From assembly GCA_020846025.1 (NCBI GenBank), contig JADLER010000205.1, positions 1-36,113 of the forward strand: a DNA stretch of 36,113 bases, written 5' to 3'. Position 1 is the stretch's first letter. The number at the start of each line of letters is the position of its first letter. Both the position numbers and the translations under genes were made by a program. Below, piece after piece: positions 8,121-17,206 of the stretch. Origin of the DNA: Bacteroidia bacterium. Lineage in GTDB: Bacteria; Bacteroidota; Bacteroidia; B-17B0; Aurantibacillaceae. Under the pieces are notes generated by a model that worked only from the letters and a program-made list of their open reading frames with translations, had not been told where the DNA came from and made no database searches.

Positions 8121-9427
8121 TAGAAACTTTAGATAATTTTTTTAATTATATTACTGAAGTTGGCCCTAGTAAACTTGTTCGAATTTTTTGGTTCTTTGTT
8201 TTTTTTGAGTTTGCCCGATTTTTTATTTTTGAGTTAGCTGTTTTATTAGTTTGGAAAATTCGAGAAAAAAAAAGAAATGAATTGTATGCGAACGCTCGGA
8301 GAAGATTATTTATAGAAAGGCCATTTGTTTCGATAATTGTTCCAGGGAAAAATGAAGGAAAGCATATTTTTAAATTAGCTAGTTCATTAAAAGAGCAAAC
8401 CTATCAAAATTTTGAATTTATTGTAATTGATGACGGTTCTGATGATAATACGGAACAAATTTGTAAAAGTCTACAAAAAAATGGCTTAATTGATTTGTTT
8501 TTACGAAACGAGGTTCGTGGCGGTAAAGCCTCTGCCGCCAATCTAGGCTACCGATTTTCGAAAGGAAGTATTATTATTCATATAGATGCTGATTGTAGTT
8601 ATGATAATGATGCCATCGAAAAAATTATTATTCCATTTTATTTGGAGGAAAATGTAGGTGCTGTAGGTGGAAATATTTTAGTGAGGAATTATAAAGAAAG
8701 TTTATGTGCAACTCTACAAGCAATTGAGTATTCTGATACTATTTCTGTAGGTCGTATTACATCAAGTTCATTAGGAATTTATCGTTTGGTATCTGGTGCC
8801 TTTGGTGCTTTTAAAAAGGAAGCTCTAGATAGAGTAGGAGGTTGGGACATTGGGCCTGGCTTAGATGGTGATATTACAGTGAAATTAAGAAAATTAGGCT
8901 ATCTCATAAAATTTGAACCAGACGCCGTATGTCAAACAAGTGTGCCTAATACTTTTAAAAAATTAGTTAAACAAAGGTTAAGATGGGATAAATCAATTAT
9001 TCGATTTCGTGTAAGAAAACATAAAGATGTTTTTTATCCTAATGCGACATTTAGATTTTCCAATTTTGTTTCAAGTTTTGAAAATATTACTTATAATCTG
9101 GTACTAAACATTAAGTGGTGGATCTATTTAGTGGATATGGTAGTTAATTACACATCGTTATTAGGATTTATTTTTCCATTTAATATCTTATTATATACTA
9201 CTAATAATTTCTTAAAATTTTTAATCTTTTCTTTATTTAGAAATCGTAAGAATGCACCTGTTTACTATTTCTTACCTTATTTACCATGTATGGTATTTTA
9301 TTTTGGATTTTACTTAAGATTTGTTCGTTCCATAGCTTATGTTCAAGAATTCTTCTTTAAGAAATCCTATGAGGATAGTTGGAATCCAAGTAAATCTTCT
9401 CAGCAAGCTAAAGAATTGGGAATTTAG
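8117..9427 (+). CDS. Family 2 processive-type glycosyltransferase (polysaccharide synthase)
   Basis: 436 residues. One N-terminal hydrophobic segment (about 22-46) is followed by a cytoplasmic GT-A domain beginning VSIIVPGKNEGKHIF. Visible catalytic motifs are IDDGSDD (Asp105/106), the DxD motif HIDADCS (Asp157/159), GLDGDITVKLRKLGY (Asp250/252, base position), and QRLRW at 286-290, the QxxRW motif of processive synthases such as cellulose, hyaluronan and alginate synthases. Several C-terminal membrane helices follow (about 330-400). No PilZ domain is fused, so any second-messenger control would have to come from a partner such as the upstream zinc-ribbon protein. It is the last gene of the operon and converges with metH, leaving 6 bases between stops. 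The polymer made is unknown. Confidence 0.85.
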   Translation: MIETLDNFFNYITEVGPSKLVRIFWFFVFFEFARFFIFELAVLLVWKIREKKRNELYANARRRLFIERPFVSIIVPGKNEGKHIFKLASSLKEQTYQNFEFIVIDDGSDDNTEQICKSLQKNGLIDLFLRNEVRGGKASAANLGYRFSKGSIIIHIDADCSYDNDAIEKIIIPFYLEENVGAVGGNILVRNYKESLCATLQAIEYSDTISVGRITSSSLGIYRLVSGAFGAFKKEALDRVGGWDIGPGLDGDITVKLRKLGYLIKFEPDAVCQTSVPNTFKKLVKQRLRWDKSIIRFRVRKHKDVFYPNATFRFSNFVSSFENITYNLVLNIKWWIYLVDMVVNYTSLLGFIFPFNILLYTTNNFLKFLIFSLFRNRKNAPVYYFLPYLPCMVFYFGFYLRFVRSIAYVQEFFFKKSYEDSWNPSKSSQQAKELGI

Positions 9428-9433
9428 TATACA

Positions 9434-12400
9434 TTAATAATTTAACGCACTACTCAACCATCGTTCCATGACTACAATGTCCATGCGTTTACGTTTGGCA
9501 TAGTCATCAAGTTGTTCTTTATTAATTTTCCCAACTCCAAAATAATGTGCATTAGGATGTGAGAAGTATAAACCACTTACTGCTGCAGTAGGAACCATGG
9601 CTAAGCCTTCTGTAAGTTGAATGCCAGTATTTTGTTCTACTTTTAGCAAATCCCAAATGGAATTTTTTTCGGTGTGATCGGGTTGCGCTGGATAACCTGG
9701 TGCTGGTCTAATTCCTATGTATTCTTCTTTTATTAATTCATCATTTGTTAGATTTTCATCCTTCGCGAATCCCCAAAATTCTTTACGTACTCGTTTGTGC
9801 ATTAATTCTGCAAATGCTTCGGCTAATCGATCAGCTAATGATTTGAGCATAATCACACTGTAATCATCAAAATCTTTTCTGAATTTTTCAATTTGCTCAT
9901 CTATTCCAAAACCTGTACTTACAGCAAATGCTCCAATATAATCGCTTGGTAATTGACTGTCTTGAGATGGTTTGATGAAATCGGATAAGGCTACATTATA
10001 TTGTCCAGCTGGTTTTTTAGTTTGTTGACGAATAGTGTGAAAAGTATGGGTTTGTTGTCCTGTTTCGTTATACACTGCAATGTCATCGCCAATGCTATTT
10101 GCTGGATAAAAACCTATAACCGCTCTGGCACTTAACCATTTGTTTTTTATTATTTGTTGAAGCATATGTTGGGCATCATCAAATAGTTTTTTAGCTTCTT
10201 TGCCATGATTTTCATTTTCAAAAATTTTAGGATAGGAACCTTTTAATTCCCAACTGTGAAAGAATGGTGTCCAATCAATGTATTGAATAATTTCGGTGAT
10301 GTCATAATCGGTAAATACTTTGGTACCAATAAACGTTGGTTTGGTAATGATGGTGCGTTCCCAATCAATTGGGTATTTATTAGCTTGAGCTTCGGATAGT
10401 GAAATAAATTTATTTTGCGATTGAGCATTTTTATTTTGCTCTCGAATGCGCTCATAATCTTTCTCTATTTCCAACATAAAACCTTTTCTCAATTCGTTAG
10501 AGATTAAGTTACTAGCAACTGGCACCGATTTACTAGCATCGTTTACATGAATAACAGGCCCCGAATAATTTTTATCAATCTTTACAGCGGTATGAACTTT
10601 TGATGTAGTAGCGCCGCCTATTAATAAAGGTGTTTTAAATCCTAAGCGTTCCATTTCTTTAGCAACGTGAACCATCTCATCTAAAGATGGTGTAATTAAC
10701 CCACTTAACCCAATAATATCAACATTATGATGACGAGCTTGCTCTAATATTTTATCACAAGATACCATCACACCAAGGTCAATAATTTCGTAATTATTAC
10801 ATGCCAAAACCACGCCTACAATGTTTTTTCCAATATCATGTACATCGCCTTTGACAGTAGCTAATAATATTTTTCCATTATTTTTTTGAGTAACACCCGT
10901 TTTTGCTTTTTCTTCTTCTAAAAAAGGTAATAAATATGCTACAGCTTTTTTCATTACTCGGGCACTTTTTACAACTTGTGGTAAAAACATTTTACCAGCG
11001 CCAAATAAATCGCCTACAACGTTCATACCATCCATTAAAGGGCCTTCTATCACATCTAAGGTTTTTGTGGCTGTTTTACGACATTCCTCCACATCTTCTT
11101 CGATATAATCTACAATTCCTTTTACTAAAGCGTGCGTTAATCGTTCGTTGACTGTTCCTTTTCGCCAAGCTTCGTCTTTTTCTACTTTTTCATTACTGGT
11201 GCCTTTTAGTTTTTCGGCCAGTGTTATTAACCGCTCTGTAGCATCATCACGGCGGTTTAACAATACATCTTCTACATGCTCTAAAAGTTCTTTATCTATA
11301 CTATCATAAACAACGAGTTGAGATGGATTAACAATGCCCATATCCATTCCGTTTTTAATAGCGTGAAATAAGAAAGCCGAATGTATGGCCTCGCGCACCA
11401 CATCATTGCCTCTAAAAGAAAATGAAACATTACTTACACCACCGCTTACTTTAACATGTGGTAAATTTTCTTTTATCCATTTTGTTGCGTTAAAGAAATC
11501 GAGGGCATTTAAACGATGTTCCTCCATGCCAGTTGCTACTGGAAAAATATTTGGATCAAAAATAATATCTTGAGGTGTAAAGTGTACTTTGTGAATTAAA
11601 ATATCATAAGCACGCTTACATATATCTATTCTTCGTTGGTAAGTATCGGCTTGTCCTTCTTCGTCAAATGCCATTACAATAACAGCTGCACCATATTGTT
11701 TTATTTTAGTAGCGTACTCAATAAAAGCAGTTTCACCTTCCTTCAGTGAAATAGAATTAACGATGGCTTTTCCTTGCACACATTTTAAACCAGCCTCTAT
11801 TACTTCCCATTTACTGGAATCAATCATAATAGGTACCTTTGAAATATCTGGCTCAGATGCGATTAAGTTAAGAAAGGTTGTCATGGTTTTTGCACCATCT
11901 AACATCCCTTCGTCCATATTAATATCAATAACTTGTGCGCCACCTTCTACTTGTTCGCGTGCTATTGAAAGGGCTTCTTCAAATTTTTGTTCTTTTATAA
12001 GGCGTAAGAATTTTTTTGAACCCGTTACATTAGTACGTTCTCCAACATTCATAAAATTACTTTCGGGGCGTAGTGTTACAGGTTCTAAACCACTTAAGTG
12101 CATTAATGTATCAGGTTGAGGTTTTTGGCGTGGCTTAAAATCTTTTGCAATCTCGGCAATGCGTTTTATATGAGATGGAGATGTTCCACAGCAACCACCT
12201 ACAATATTTATAAATCCAGCTTTTAAAAAATCTTCTATTTGATGTCCCATTTCATGGGCATCTTGGTCATATTCGCCAAACTGATTGGGTAAACCAGCAT
12301 TAGGATAGGCGCTAATAAAAAATGGAGCTTTGTTTGATAGTTCCTCTAAGTATGGGCGCATATCTTTTGCACCTAAAGCACAATTTAAACCAATACTTAA

Positions 12401-13117
12401 TAAATCAACATGCGACACTGAATTTAGAAAAGCCTCGGTTGTTTGCCCCGATAAAGTACGACCACTAGCATCGGTTATAGTACCAGACACCATTACTGGC
12501 ATTTTGCGATTTATTTCTTTGCCATGTTCTTGTATGGCAAATAAGGCCGCTTTGGCATTTAGGGTATCAAAAATAGTTTCTATTAATAAAATATCAGCTC
12601 CGCCATCTATTAATCCTTTTACTTGTTCTTTGTAAGCGACTACTAATTCATCAAAAGTAATGGCTCTAAAACCTGGGTCGTTTACATTGGGTGATAAAGA
12701 TAAGGTTCGGTTAGTAGGACCAATAGCTCCAGCTACAAATTTTTTGGTAGTGGCTTGCTCCGGAAATTCTTTATAAAACTCTGCAATGGCTTCTTTGGCT
12801 ATCTTAGCCGATTCATAGTTTAGTTCATACACCAACTCCTGCATCTCATAATCGGCCATAGCAATGGTGGTACCGCTAAATGTGTTGGTTTCGATTATAT
12901 CTGCACCTGCTTTTAAATATTCTTTATGTATGGTTTTTATAATTTCTGGTTGTGTAATGGATAATAAATCATTATTTCCTTTTACATCTACAGGCCAGTT
13001 GGCAAAGCGTTTTCCTCTATAATCTTTTTCCTCGAGTTTATATTGTTGTATTTGGGTGCCCATGGCGCCATCAATCACCAATATGCGTTTTTCTAATTCT
13101 TGTTGTATTGTGCTCAT
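9434..13117 (-). CDS. metH: Cobalamin-dependent methionine synthase MetH
   Basis: Transfers the methyl group of 5-methyltetrahydrofolate to homocysteine through methylcobalamin. 1227 residues, the usual four-module size. Homocysteine domain: DGAMGTQIQ, the zinc ligands in GLNCALGA and VGGCCGTSP. Folate domain: [15 protein letters not shown] and [12 protein letters not shown]. Cobalamin domain: cap helices, then [14 protein letters not shown] with the lower-ligand His in DVHDIG. C-terminal SAM-binding reactivation domain: LKGSYPKIF and [12 protein letters not shown]. The start at 13117 ([20 protein letters not shown]) was chosen because an upstream in-frame ATG at 13165 would make the terminator hairpin and its T-run coding. 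The gene is controlled by the SAM-I riboswitch upstream. The organism must take up or make cobalamin to use it. Confidence 0.97.
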   Translation of the reverse strand: MSTIQQELEKRILVIDGAMGTQIQQYKLEEKDYRGKRFANWPVDVKGNNDLLSITQPEIIKTIHKEYLKAGADIIETNTFSGTTIAMADYEMQELVYELNYESAKIAKEAIAEFYKEFPEQATTKKFVAGAIGPTNRTLSLSPNVNDPGFRAITFDELVVAYKEQVKGLIDGGADILLIETIFDTLNAKAALFAIQEHGKEINRKMPVMVSGTITDASGRTLSGQTTEAFLNSVSHVDLLSIGLNCALGAKDMRPYLEELSNKAPFFISAYPNAGLPNQFGEYDQDAHEMGHQIEDFLKAGFINIVGGCCGTSPSHIKRIAEIAKDFKPRQKPQPDTLMHLSGLEPVTLRPESNFMNVGERTNVTGSKKFLRLIKEQKFEEALSIAREQVEGGAQVIDINMDEGMLDGAKTMTTFLNLIASEPDISKVPIMIDSSKWEVIEAGLKCVQGKAIVNSISLKEGETAFIEYATKIKQYGAAVIVMAFDEEGQADTYQRRIDICKRAYDILIHKVHFTPQDIIFDPNIFPVATGMEEHRLNALDFFNATKWIKENLPHVKVSGGVSNVSFSFRGNDVVREAIHSAFLFHAIKNGMDMGIVNPSQLVVYDSIDKELLEHVEDVLLNRRDDATERLITLAEKLKGTSNEKVEKDEAWRKGTVNERLTHALVKGIVDYIEEDVEECRKTATKTLDVIEGPLMDGMNVVGDLFGAGKMFLPQVVKSARVMKKAVAYLLPFLEEEKAKTGVTQKNNGKILLATVKGDVHDIGKNIVGVVLACNNYEIIDLGVMVSCDKILEQARHHNVDIIGLSGLITPSLDEMVHVAKEMERLGFKTPLLIGGATTSKVHTAVKIDKNYSGPVIHVNDASKSVPVASNLISNELRKGFMLEIEKDYERIREQNKNAQSQNKFISLSEAQANKYPIDWERTIITKPTFIGTKVFTDYDITEIIQYIDWTPFFHSWELKGSYPKIFENENHGKEAKKLFDDAQHMLQQIIKNKWLSARAVIGFYPANSIGDDIAVYNETGQQTHTFHTIRQQTKKPAGQYNVALSDFIKPSQDSQLPSDYIGAFAVSTGFGIDEQIEKFRKDFDDYSVIMLKSLADRLAEAFAELMHKRVRKEFWGFAKDENLTNDELIKEEYIGIRPAPGYPAQPDHTEKNSIWDLLKVEQNTGIQLTEGLAMVPTAAVSGLYFSHPNAHYFGVGKINKEQLDDYAKRKRMDIVVMERWLSSALNY

Positions 13118-13120
13118 ATA

Positions 13121-13160
13121 TAAATAAAAAATCCCTTCTTTTTTATTGGTCAGAAGGGAT
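13121..13160 (-). terminator. Intrinsic terminator forming the expression platform of the metH leader
   Basis: On the minus strand a perfect 9-bp stem, ATCCCTTCT (13160-13152) with AGAAGGGAT (13139-13131), is followed by TTTTTATTTATA, and the metH ATG follows at once. It lies between the SAM-I aptamer and the start codon, so high SAM would end transcription here. No antiterminator pairing was traced in detail. Confidence 0.85.
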
Positions 13161-13194
13161 AACATATAAATTGTAATTTCTAAATATTATTCTG

Positions 13195-13308
13195 ACTTAT
13201 TTTTCCGATGTACTCGGAACGAATTCCCACCTTCTATAAAAAAATATTCATTTAATATAGGGTTGGTAAAGCTTCATTGGGCGTGTCCCTCGGCTTTTCT
13301 TAATAAGT
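13195..13308 (-). ncRNA. SAM-I (S-box) riboswitch aptamer upstream of metH
   Basis: Read on the minus strand, the leader has ACTTATT...AATAAGT as the closing P1 stem (13308-13302 with 13201-13195). Then follow the S-box core GCCGAGGGACACGCCC and AATGAAGC, CCAACC, the late conserved AAGGTGGGAATTC, and the P4-type hairpin TTCCGAGTACATCGGAA. These match the order and spacing of the SAM-I family (AAGA, GAGGGA, GAUGAAGC, CAACC, GGUGnnAAUUC). The aptamer is followed by an intrinsic terminator and metH, which fits SAM feedback on methionine synthesis. No metX/metB genes are nearby; only metH is controlled here. Confidence 0.93.
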
Positions 13309-13327
13309 AATTTTAAAGAACGGTGAG

Positions 13328-13360
13328 CAAAGGTACTATATTTTTTTATCTTTATACAAT
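13328..13360 (-). promoter_or_regulatory. Promoter of the metH riboswitch transcript
   Basis: On the minus strand TACCTTTG (13335-13328) matches the Bacteroidota -7 consensus TAnnTTTG. ATTG (13360-13357) lies 21 bases upstream of it as a -33-like TTG element. Transcription would start some 15 bases before the P1 stem of the riboswitch, which is the expected arrangement. Confidence 0.65.
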
Positions 13361-13377
13361 AAAATTTTAGTGAAAAT

Positions 13378-13800
13378 ATGAGAAAGCTTTATGCGTTTTT
13401 TATTTTATTGTTAAGCAATTATTTTGTACAGGCTCAAAATCCCGATCAGCAAAAAGTGGAAGCCCTTATGCACCAACAAGAAGCCTGCTGGAACCGCTCT
13501 GATATTGATGGTTTTATGACCACCTATTGGAAAAGTGATAGCCTACAATTTATAGGTAGCAAAGGCATTACCTATGGTTGGCAAGCAACGCTTAATAACT
13601 ATAAAAAAAGTTATCCTAATAAAGCTTCAATGGGCGAATTAAAATTTACGATTTTAAGCAATCAACAATTTTCTGATAACGTAATATATATTATTGGTAA
13701 GTGGGAGTTGCGTAGAGAAAAGCCAGTAGGTGGCTATTTTACACTACTTTGGAAAAAAATAAATAACCAATGGGTCATTGTTACTGATCATACAAGCTAA
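13378..13800 (+). CDS. Secreted SnoaL/DUF4440-like protein
   Basis: 140 residues with a Sec signal peptide (KLYAFFILLLSNYFVQAQ, cleavage near residue 19). The mature part begins with QQKVEALMHQQEACWNRSDIDGFMTTYW and ends HFTLLWKK-like GGYFTLLWKKINNQWVIVTDHTS. This is the cone-shaped NTF2/SnoaL fold as in DUF4440 and ketosteroid-isomerase-like proteins. The W-N-R-x-D-I-D-G-F opening and the DH near the C-terminus are family hallmarks, but the substrate is not known for most members. The following gene starts within the stop codon (TAATG), so the two are probably translated together. Confidence 0.8.
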   Translation: MRKLYAFFILLLSNYFVQAQNPDQQKVEALMHQQEACWNRSDIDGFMTTYWKSDSLQFIGSKGITYGWQATLNNYKKSYPNKASMGELKFTILSNQQFSDNVIYIIGKWELRREKPVGGYFTLLWKKINNQWVIVTDHTS

Positions 13801-14006
13801 TGGAATTAGGATTATATCAGCACTACAAAGGCAAGCATTACGAAGTAATAGGCCTAGCCAAGCACAGCGAAACACTAGAGGAAATGGTAGTTTACAAAGC
13901 ACTCTATCAACCCGAAGGACAAAACCTGTGGGTAAGACCTAAATATATGTTTGAAGAAACCATCACGGTAAATGGAAAACCCATGAAGCGTTTTCAAAAA
14001 GTGTAA
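13800..14006 (+). CDS. DUF1653 family protein
   Basis: 68 residues, no signal peptide. It starts GLYQHYKGKHYEVIGLAKHSETLEEMVVYKALY and ends with LWVRPKYMFEETI. This is the DUF1653 pattern (G-x-Y-x-H-Y-K-G-x-x-Y, then H-S-E-T, then V-Y-x-x-L-Y, then W-V-R-P). Such proteins are small, cytoplasmic and of unknown biochemical role. The ATG overlaps the last base of the preceding TAA, so translational coupling is likely. It ends 2 bases from the convergent response regulator gene. Confidence 0.85.
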   Translation: MELGLYQHYKGKHYEVIGLAKHSETLEEMVVYKALYQPEGQNLWVRPKYMFEETITVNGKPMKRFQKV

Positions 14007-14008
14007 AA

Positions 14009-14695
14009 CTAAGCTATAAATTTATAGCCTACTCCGCGTATGGAATGAAAGTGTTTGGGGTCTTTGGGGTTTACTTCAAATAATTTTCTGAAATTTAAAA
14101 TGTAATTGTCGATGGTTCTTGATGATGGGTTTTCATCTTTTGTCCATAGCTTTTCTAAAATTTCATCTCTCGATACCACTTCGTTTTCTTTATCGGTTAG
14201 TAATTTTAAAAGGGCTATTTCTCGTTTGGGCAAGGTTTCGGTTTTGCCATTGATGGTTTTAATTTCGAAAGTAATAAAATTAATTTCGCATTGATTAAAA
14301 CTTAAAGTTGTTAAATCTTTTTCGTTGAAAGGTTGACGTTTAAGCACGTTTGAAACCCTCAATAAAAGTTCTTCTAATTCAAATGGCTTGGTTATGTAAT
14401 CGTCAGCACCCAATTTTAGACCTTCAATTTTATCTTTTATATTGCTTTTGGCAGTTAAAAAAATAATAGGAAAAGTATAATTTTTGGCGCGAAGTTGTTT
14501 GTATATTTCTATACCATCCACATCGGGGAGCATAATATCGAGCAATAATAAATGGGGTACAAAATGCTGTAAGGCGTTTTGTGCATCTTGCCATGATCCT
14601 ACAGCCTTTACTTCGTATTGTTCAAACTCTAAGTTGAGTTTTAGGGTTTCTTGCAACGAAATCTCGTCTTCTATTATTAAAATTTTAGGACTCAT
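14009..14695 (-). CDS. OmpR/PhoB-type DNA-binding response regulator (no kinase gene adjacent)
   Basis: 228 residues. Receiver domain: acidic pocket Glu9/Asp10, phospho-acceptor Asp53 in LLLDIMLPD, Thr81 in FLTAKS, Lys103 in YITKPF. All residues needed for phosphorylation are present. The C-terminal winged helix (about 128-228) shows LPKREIALLKLL, VVSRDEILEKLW, SSRTIDNYILNFRKLFE and IRGVGYKF, which is a full OmpR-type effector domain. Its usual histidine kinase partner is not among the genes in this window, so its signal cannot be inferred. A 254-base spacer separates it from the divergent haem-uptake operon. No gene is seen in that spacer, which includes the promoter of that operon. Confidence 0.93.
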   Translation of the reverse strand: MSPKILIIEDEISLQETLKLNLEFEQYEVKAVGSWQDAQNALQHFVPHLLLLDIMLPDVDGIEIYKQLRAKNYTFPIIFLTAKSNIKDKIEGLKLGADDYITKPFELEELLLRVSNVLKRQPFNEKDLTTLSFNQCEINFITFEIKTINGKTETLPKREIALLKLLTDKENEVVSRDEILEKLWTKDENPSSRTIDNYILNFRKLFEVNPKDPKHFHSIRGVGYKFIA

Positions 14696-14872
14696 ACCTT
14701 TTTATGTATACAAATTTAATAAAATCAACTGGAAGTATATGTTTAGCTTGTTTTCTGTTAATGTTATTAAGTAAATAGTTTATCAGAATGTGAATTATTT
14801 TTAGTTTAATTATTTCAGATAATGCTTAAAGTGTTTATTTTATTTTTATAACTCTTATACCTTTTTTATGGT

Positions 14873-14904
14873 ATTGTATGACCTTATTATGAATTATAAT
14901 TTTG
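14873..14904 (+). promoter_or_regulatory. Promoter of the HmuY/chelatase/TonB operon
   Basis: ATTG at 14873-14876 (a -33-like TTG) and TAATTTTG at 14897-14904 (matching TAnnTTTG) are separated by 20 bases, the normal Bacteroidota spacing. The leader to the ATG at 14950 would be about 40 bases. No Fur-like palindrome was recognised. Confidence 0.6.
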
Positions 14905-14949
14905 TGCCACAATAATTCAACTTAGAATTATTCTAAATAACAAATCATT

Positions 14950-16203
14950 ATGAAAAAAATACTACTTACTTCTATCGCAGTGTTAGCCTTATTAGGCTCA
15001 AAAGCACAAATTATTATTGATACCGTTTCAATTGGTGCAATGTATGCAAACCAAAAATGGTATAGTTTACAAAACGACGAACAAGGTTCGGCACCTAAAA
15101 ATAATTGGGATATTGCCTTTGATGTGGCAGGTGGTTATGGTACCTCTATTCACATTAACTCTATTACAGGAACAATGCTTTGGACTTATCCATCAGCAGA
15201 TACATCGGCATGGGCAACTGTAGATACTGCTGGAATTTCAACTTGGACACCTAAATATAATAGTGAAACATCATGGGCTATGGGTGCATTTGATCAAGGG
15301 ATGGTTACATCAAATCCTAACGATGTAGGTTGGGGTGTTTATAATTCTGTAACCCACATCATCACAGGCGATTCATTATTTGTTATTAAATTATCTAATG
15401 GTTCGTATAAAAAATTATGGATTATTAATGTTGCAGGCGGTGGTTATAATTTTAAATATGCTGATTTAGATGGTAATAATTTACAAACTAAATTCTTATT
15501 AAAATCAACTTATTCTGGTAAAAATTTCGCTTATTATTCTCTTCAAACCAATATGGAGTTAAACCGTGAGCCAGTAGCTTCAGCTAATTGGGATTTATTA
15601 TTTACTCAATACACCGCATTTATACCTACACCATATACTGTATCTGGTGTACTAGCCAATAAGGGCGTTACTGTGGCTCAGGCAGATGATGTTACGAGTC
15701 CAGGTACATACAATAATTGGTCGGCTCATACATTTGGTACTGATATTAATATTATAGGTTATGATTGGAAAGCTTATACATCATCATGGAAATTAACCAC
15801 TGACACGGTTTACTTTGTGAAAAGTAAGCAAGGTGATATTTGGAAATTAATTTTTACTGGATTTGGTGGAGCATCAACTGGTAACTATATCTTTTCTAAA
15901 GAGAAAGTGAGCGTTGTAGGAATTAAAGAAAATGAACATGTAACTTTAGCTACAACTGCCATATACCCAAATCCATCTAATCAGCAACAAGTTACATTAT
16001 TATACAATTTTGAAAAAGAATTTAATAGTGCTGTGTTATCTGTTATGGATTTATCTGGTCGTGTATTATATAAAGAGGCTTTAAATAACACTATTGGTAT
16101 GCACACACAACTTATCTCTACTTCTCAATTAAGCGCAGGAGTTTATGTAGTGTCAGTAAACGTAGATGGACAACTTATACAGCAAAAATTAATCATTAAC
16201 TAA
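14950..16203 (+). CDS. Secreted HmuY-like protein with T9SS type A sorting domain
   Basis: 417 residues. A Sec signal peptide (ILLTSIAVLALLGSKAQ) is followed by a HmuY-like all-beta region with its hallmark W-D-x-x-F repeats: NNWDIAFDVAGGYGTSIHIN, then ANWDLLFTQYTAFIPTPYTVSGVLANKG and the IGYDWKAYTSSWKL / WKLIFTGF pair near 270-310. The C-terminal about 80 residues form a T9SS type A sorting domain (IYPNPSNQQQ, LSGRVLYKE, LSAGVYVVSV, QQKLIIN), which directs export across the outer membrane and surface attachment or release. HmuY proteins bind haem at the cell surface. The presence of a T9SS tail instead of a lipid anchor is unusual for the family. First gene of a five-gene operon; the next ATG is 39 bases on. 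Confidence 0.8.
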   Translation: MKKILLTSIAVLALLGSKAQIIIDTVSIGAMYANQKWYSLQNDEQGSAPKNNWDIAFDVAGGYGTSIHINSITGTMLWTYPSADTSAWATVDTAGISTWTPKYNSETSWAMGAFDQGMVTSNPNDVGWGVYNSVTHIITGDSLFVIKLSNGSYKKLWIINVAGGGYNFKYADLDGNNLQTKFLLKSTYSGKNFAYYSLQTNMELNREPVASANWDLLFTQYTAFIPTPYTVSGVLANKGVTVAQADDVTSPGTYNNWSAHTFGTDINIIGYDWKAYTSSWKLTTDTVYFVKSKQGDIWKLIFTGFGGASTGNYIFSKEKVSVVGIKENEHVTLATTAIYPNPSNQQQVTLLYNFEKEFNSAVLSVMDLSGRVLYKEALNNTIGMHTQLISTSQLSAGVYVVSVNVDGQLIQQKLIIN

Positions 16204-16242
16204 TTTTAAATTTTATTAAAATCATCAATTTAAATTTTAATT

Positions 16243-17202
16243 ATGACAATAAAATCGTTAAAATCATTAGTAGTTTTAGTAGCATTAAGTTTTAGTGCTG
16301 TAATATTTAGTGCGTGTGGTTCAAAAGAAGAATCCAGTACAACTGAATCAACGGCAACTGTTGAGAAAAAAGTAGGTGTTCTCCTTGTAAATCATGGGTC
16401 ACGTTCAGAAACATGGCGAAAAGCTTTAATGAGTATGGAAGATGGCGTAAAAGAACGCATATTAGCTGATGGAAAAATAAAAGGTACTAAAACAGCACAT
16501 ATGGAATATACAGAGCCATCTATTGCTACAAGACTAAAAGAGTTTGACGCAGAAGGCTATACTGATATTATCATTGTACCTATGTTTTTAACAGTTAGTC
16601 CGCATACCTTTGATGATATCCCAACAATTATTGGTCAAAAAGAAGATCCTCAATCTAAGGAAATGCTTAAAATTGAAAAGATTGAATGTTATACTCCAAA
16701 GGCTAAAACATATATTACACCTAATTTAGATTTTACGGATATCTTAAAGAAAAATGTTTTACGTCGCGTGAAAGATTTATCAAAAGATCCAGCTAATGAA
16801 GGAATTGTATTAATTGGATATGGTGATGAAACTTACGATAAAGAGTGGAGTGAATTGTTTGATAAAGTTGGAGAATATGTAAAGAATGAAGCTGGAATTA
16901 GCGAACATTCTTATGGATGGTGTGGTCATATTGTGCATTATAATTCAGATAAAACAACTGAGGCCGTGAACAAGGTATTAGAAAAGAAATCTAAAGCTAT
17001 TGTTATTCCAGTATTAGTTGCACACGATGAGGAATTTCAAATAAATATTATTGGTGGAGGTGTTAATAAAGTGAAAAATAGTAAAGACAGAGTTGCTTAT
17101 CGTCCGGATGCCATATTACCTGATAAAAATATTGACCAATGGGTAATAGACATTACAAACGAATACGTTAATAAGATTAACACTACAGTAGCTACAAAGT
17201 AA
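16243..17202 (+). CDS. Exported lipoprotein with tandem CbiX/CbiK-type (class II chelatase) domains
   Basis: 319 residues. The signal peptide ends in FSAC with lipid Cys25, so the protein is anchored outside the cytoplasm. The N-terminal chelatase half has LLVNHGSR (His51), HMEYTEPSI (Glu88/91) and IIVPMFLTVSPHTFDDIP (His121). These are the residues that position tetrapyrrole and metal in sirohydrochlorin cobaltochelatases. A second, diverged half has VLIGYGDETY, YGWCGHIVHY and VIPVLVAHDEEFQ (His261). Cytoplasmic CbiX acts in cobalamin or sirohaem synthesis, but the export signal and the HmuY/TonB neighbours argue for a periplasmic role on an imported tetrapyrrole, such as metal removal or binding. 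Periplasmic CbiK homologues are known in Desulfovibrio. Four bases separate it from the PepSY gene. Fold is confident; reaction direction is inference. Confidence 0.82.
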   Translation: MTIKSLKSLVVLVALSFSAVIFSACGSKEESSTTESTATVEKKVGVLLVNHGSRSETWRKALMSMEDGVKERILADGKIKGTKTAHMEYTEPSIATRLKEFDAEGYTDIIIVPMFLTVSPHTFDDIPTIIGQKEDPQSKEMLKIEKIECYTPKAKTYITPNLDFTDILKKNVLRRVKDLSKDPANEGIVLIGYGDETYDKEWSELFDKVGEYVKNEAGISEHSYGWCGHIVHYNSDKTTEAVNKVLEKKSKAIVIPVLVAHDEEFQINIIGGGVNKVKNSKDRVAYRPDAILPDKNIDQWVIDITNEYVNKINTTVATK

Positions 17203-17206
17203 ATAT

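Noticed and set aside
11763-12119. Open frame on the plus strand inside metH
   Set aside because: It is the shadow of a certain coding region; no family features.
13118-13165. Possible 16-residue N-terminal extension of MetH
   Set aside because: It is encoded by the terminator hairpin and T-run and lies outside the normal MetH N-terminus.
14873-14949. B12 or other riboswitch before the HmuY operon
   Set aside because: The 45-base leader after the -7 element is too short and shows no B12-box-like motif.
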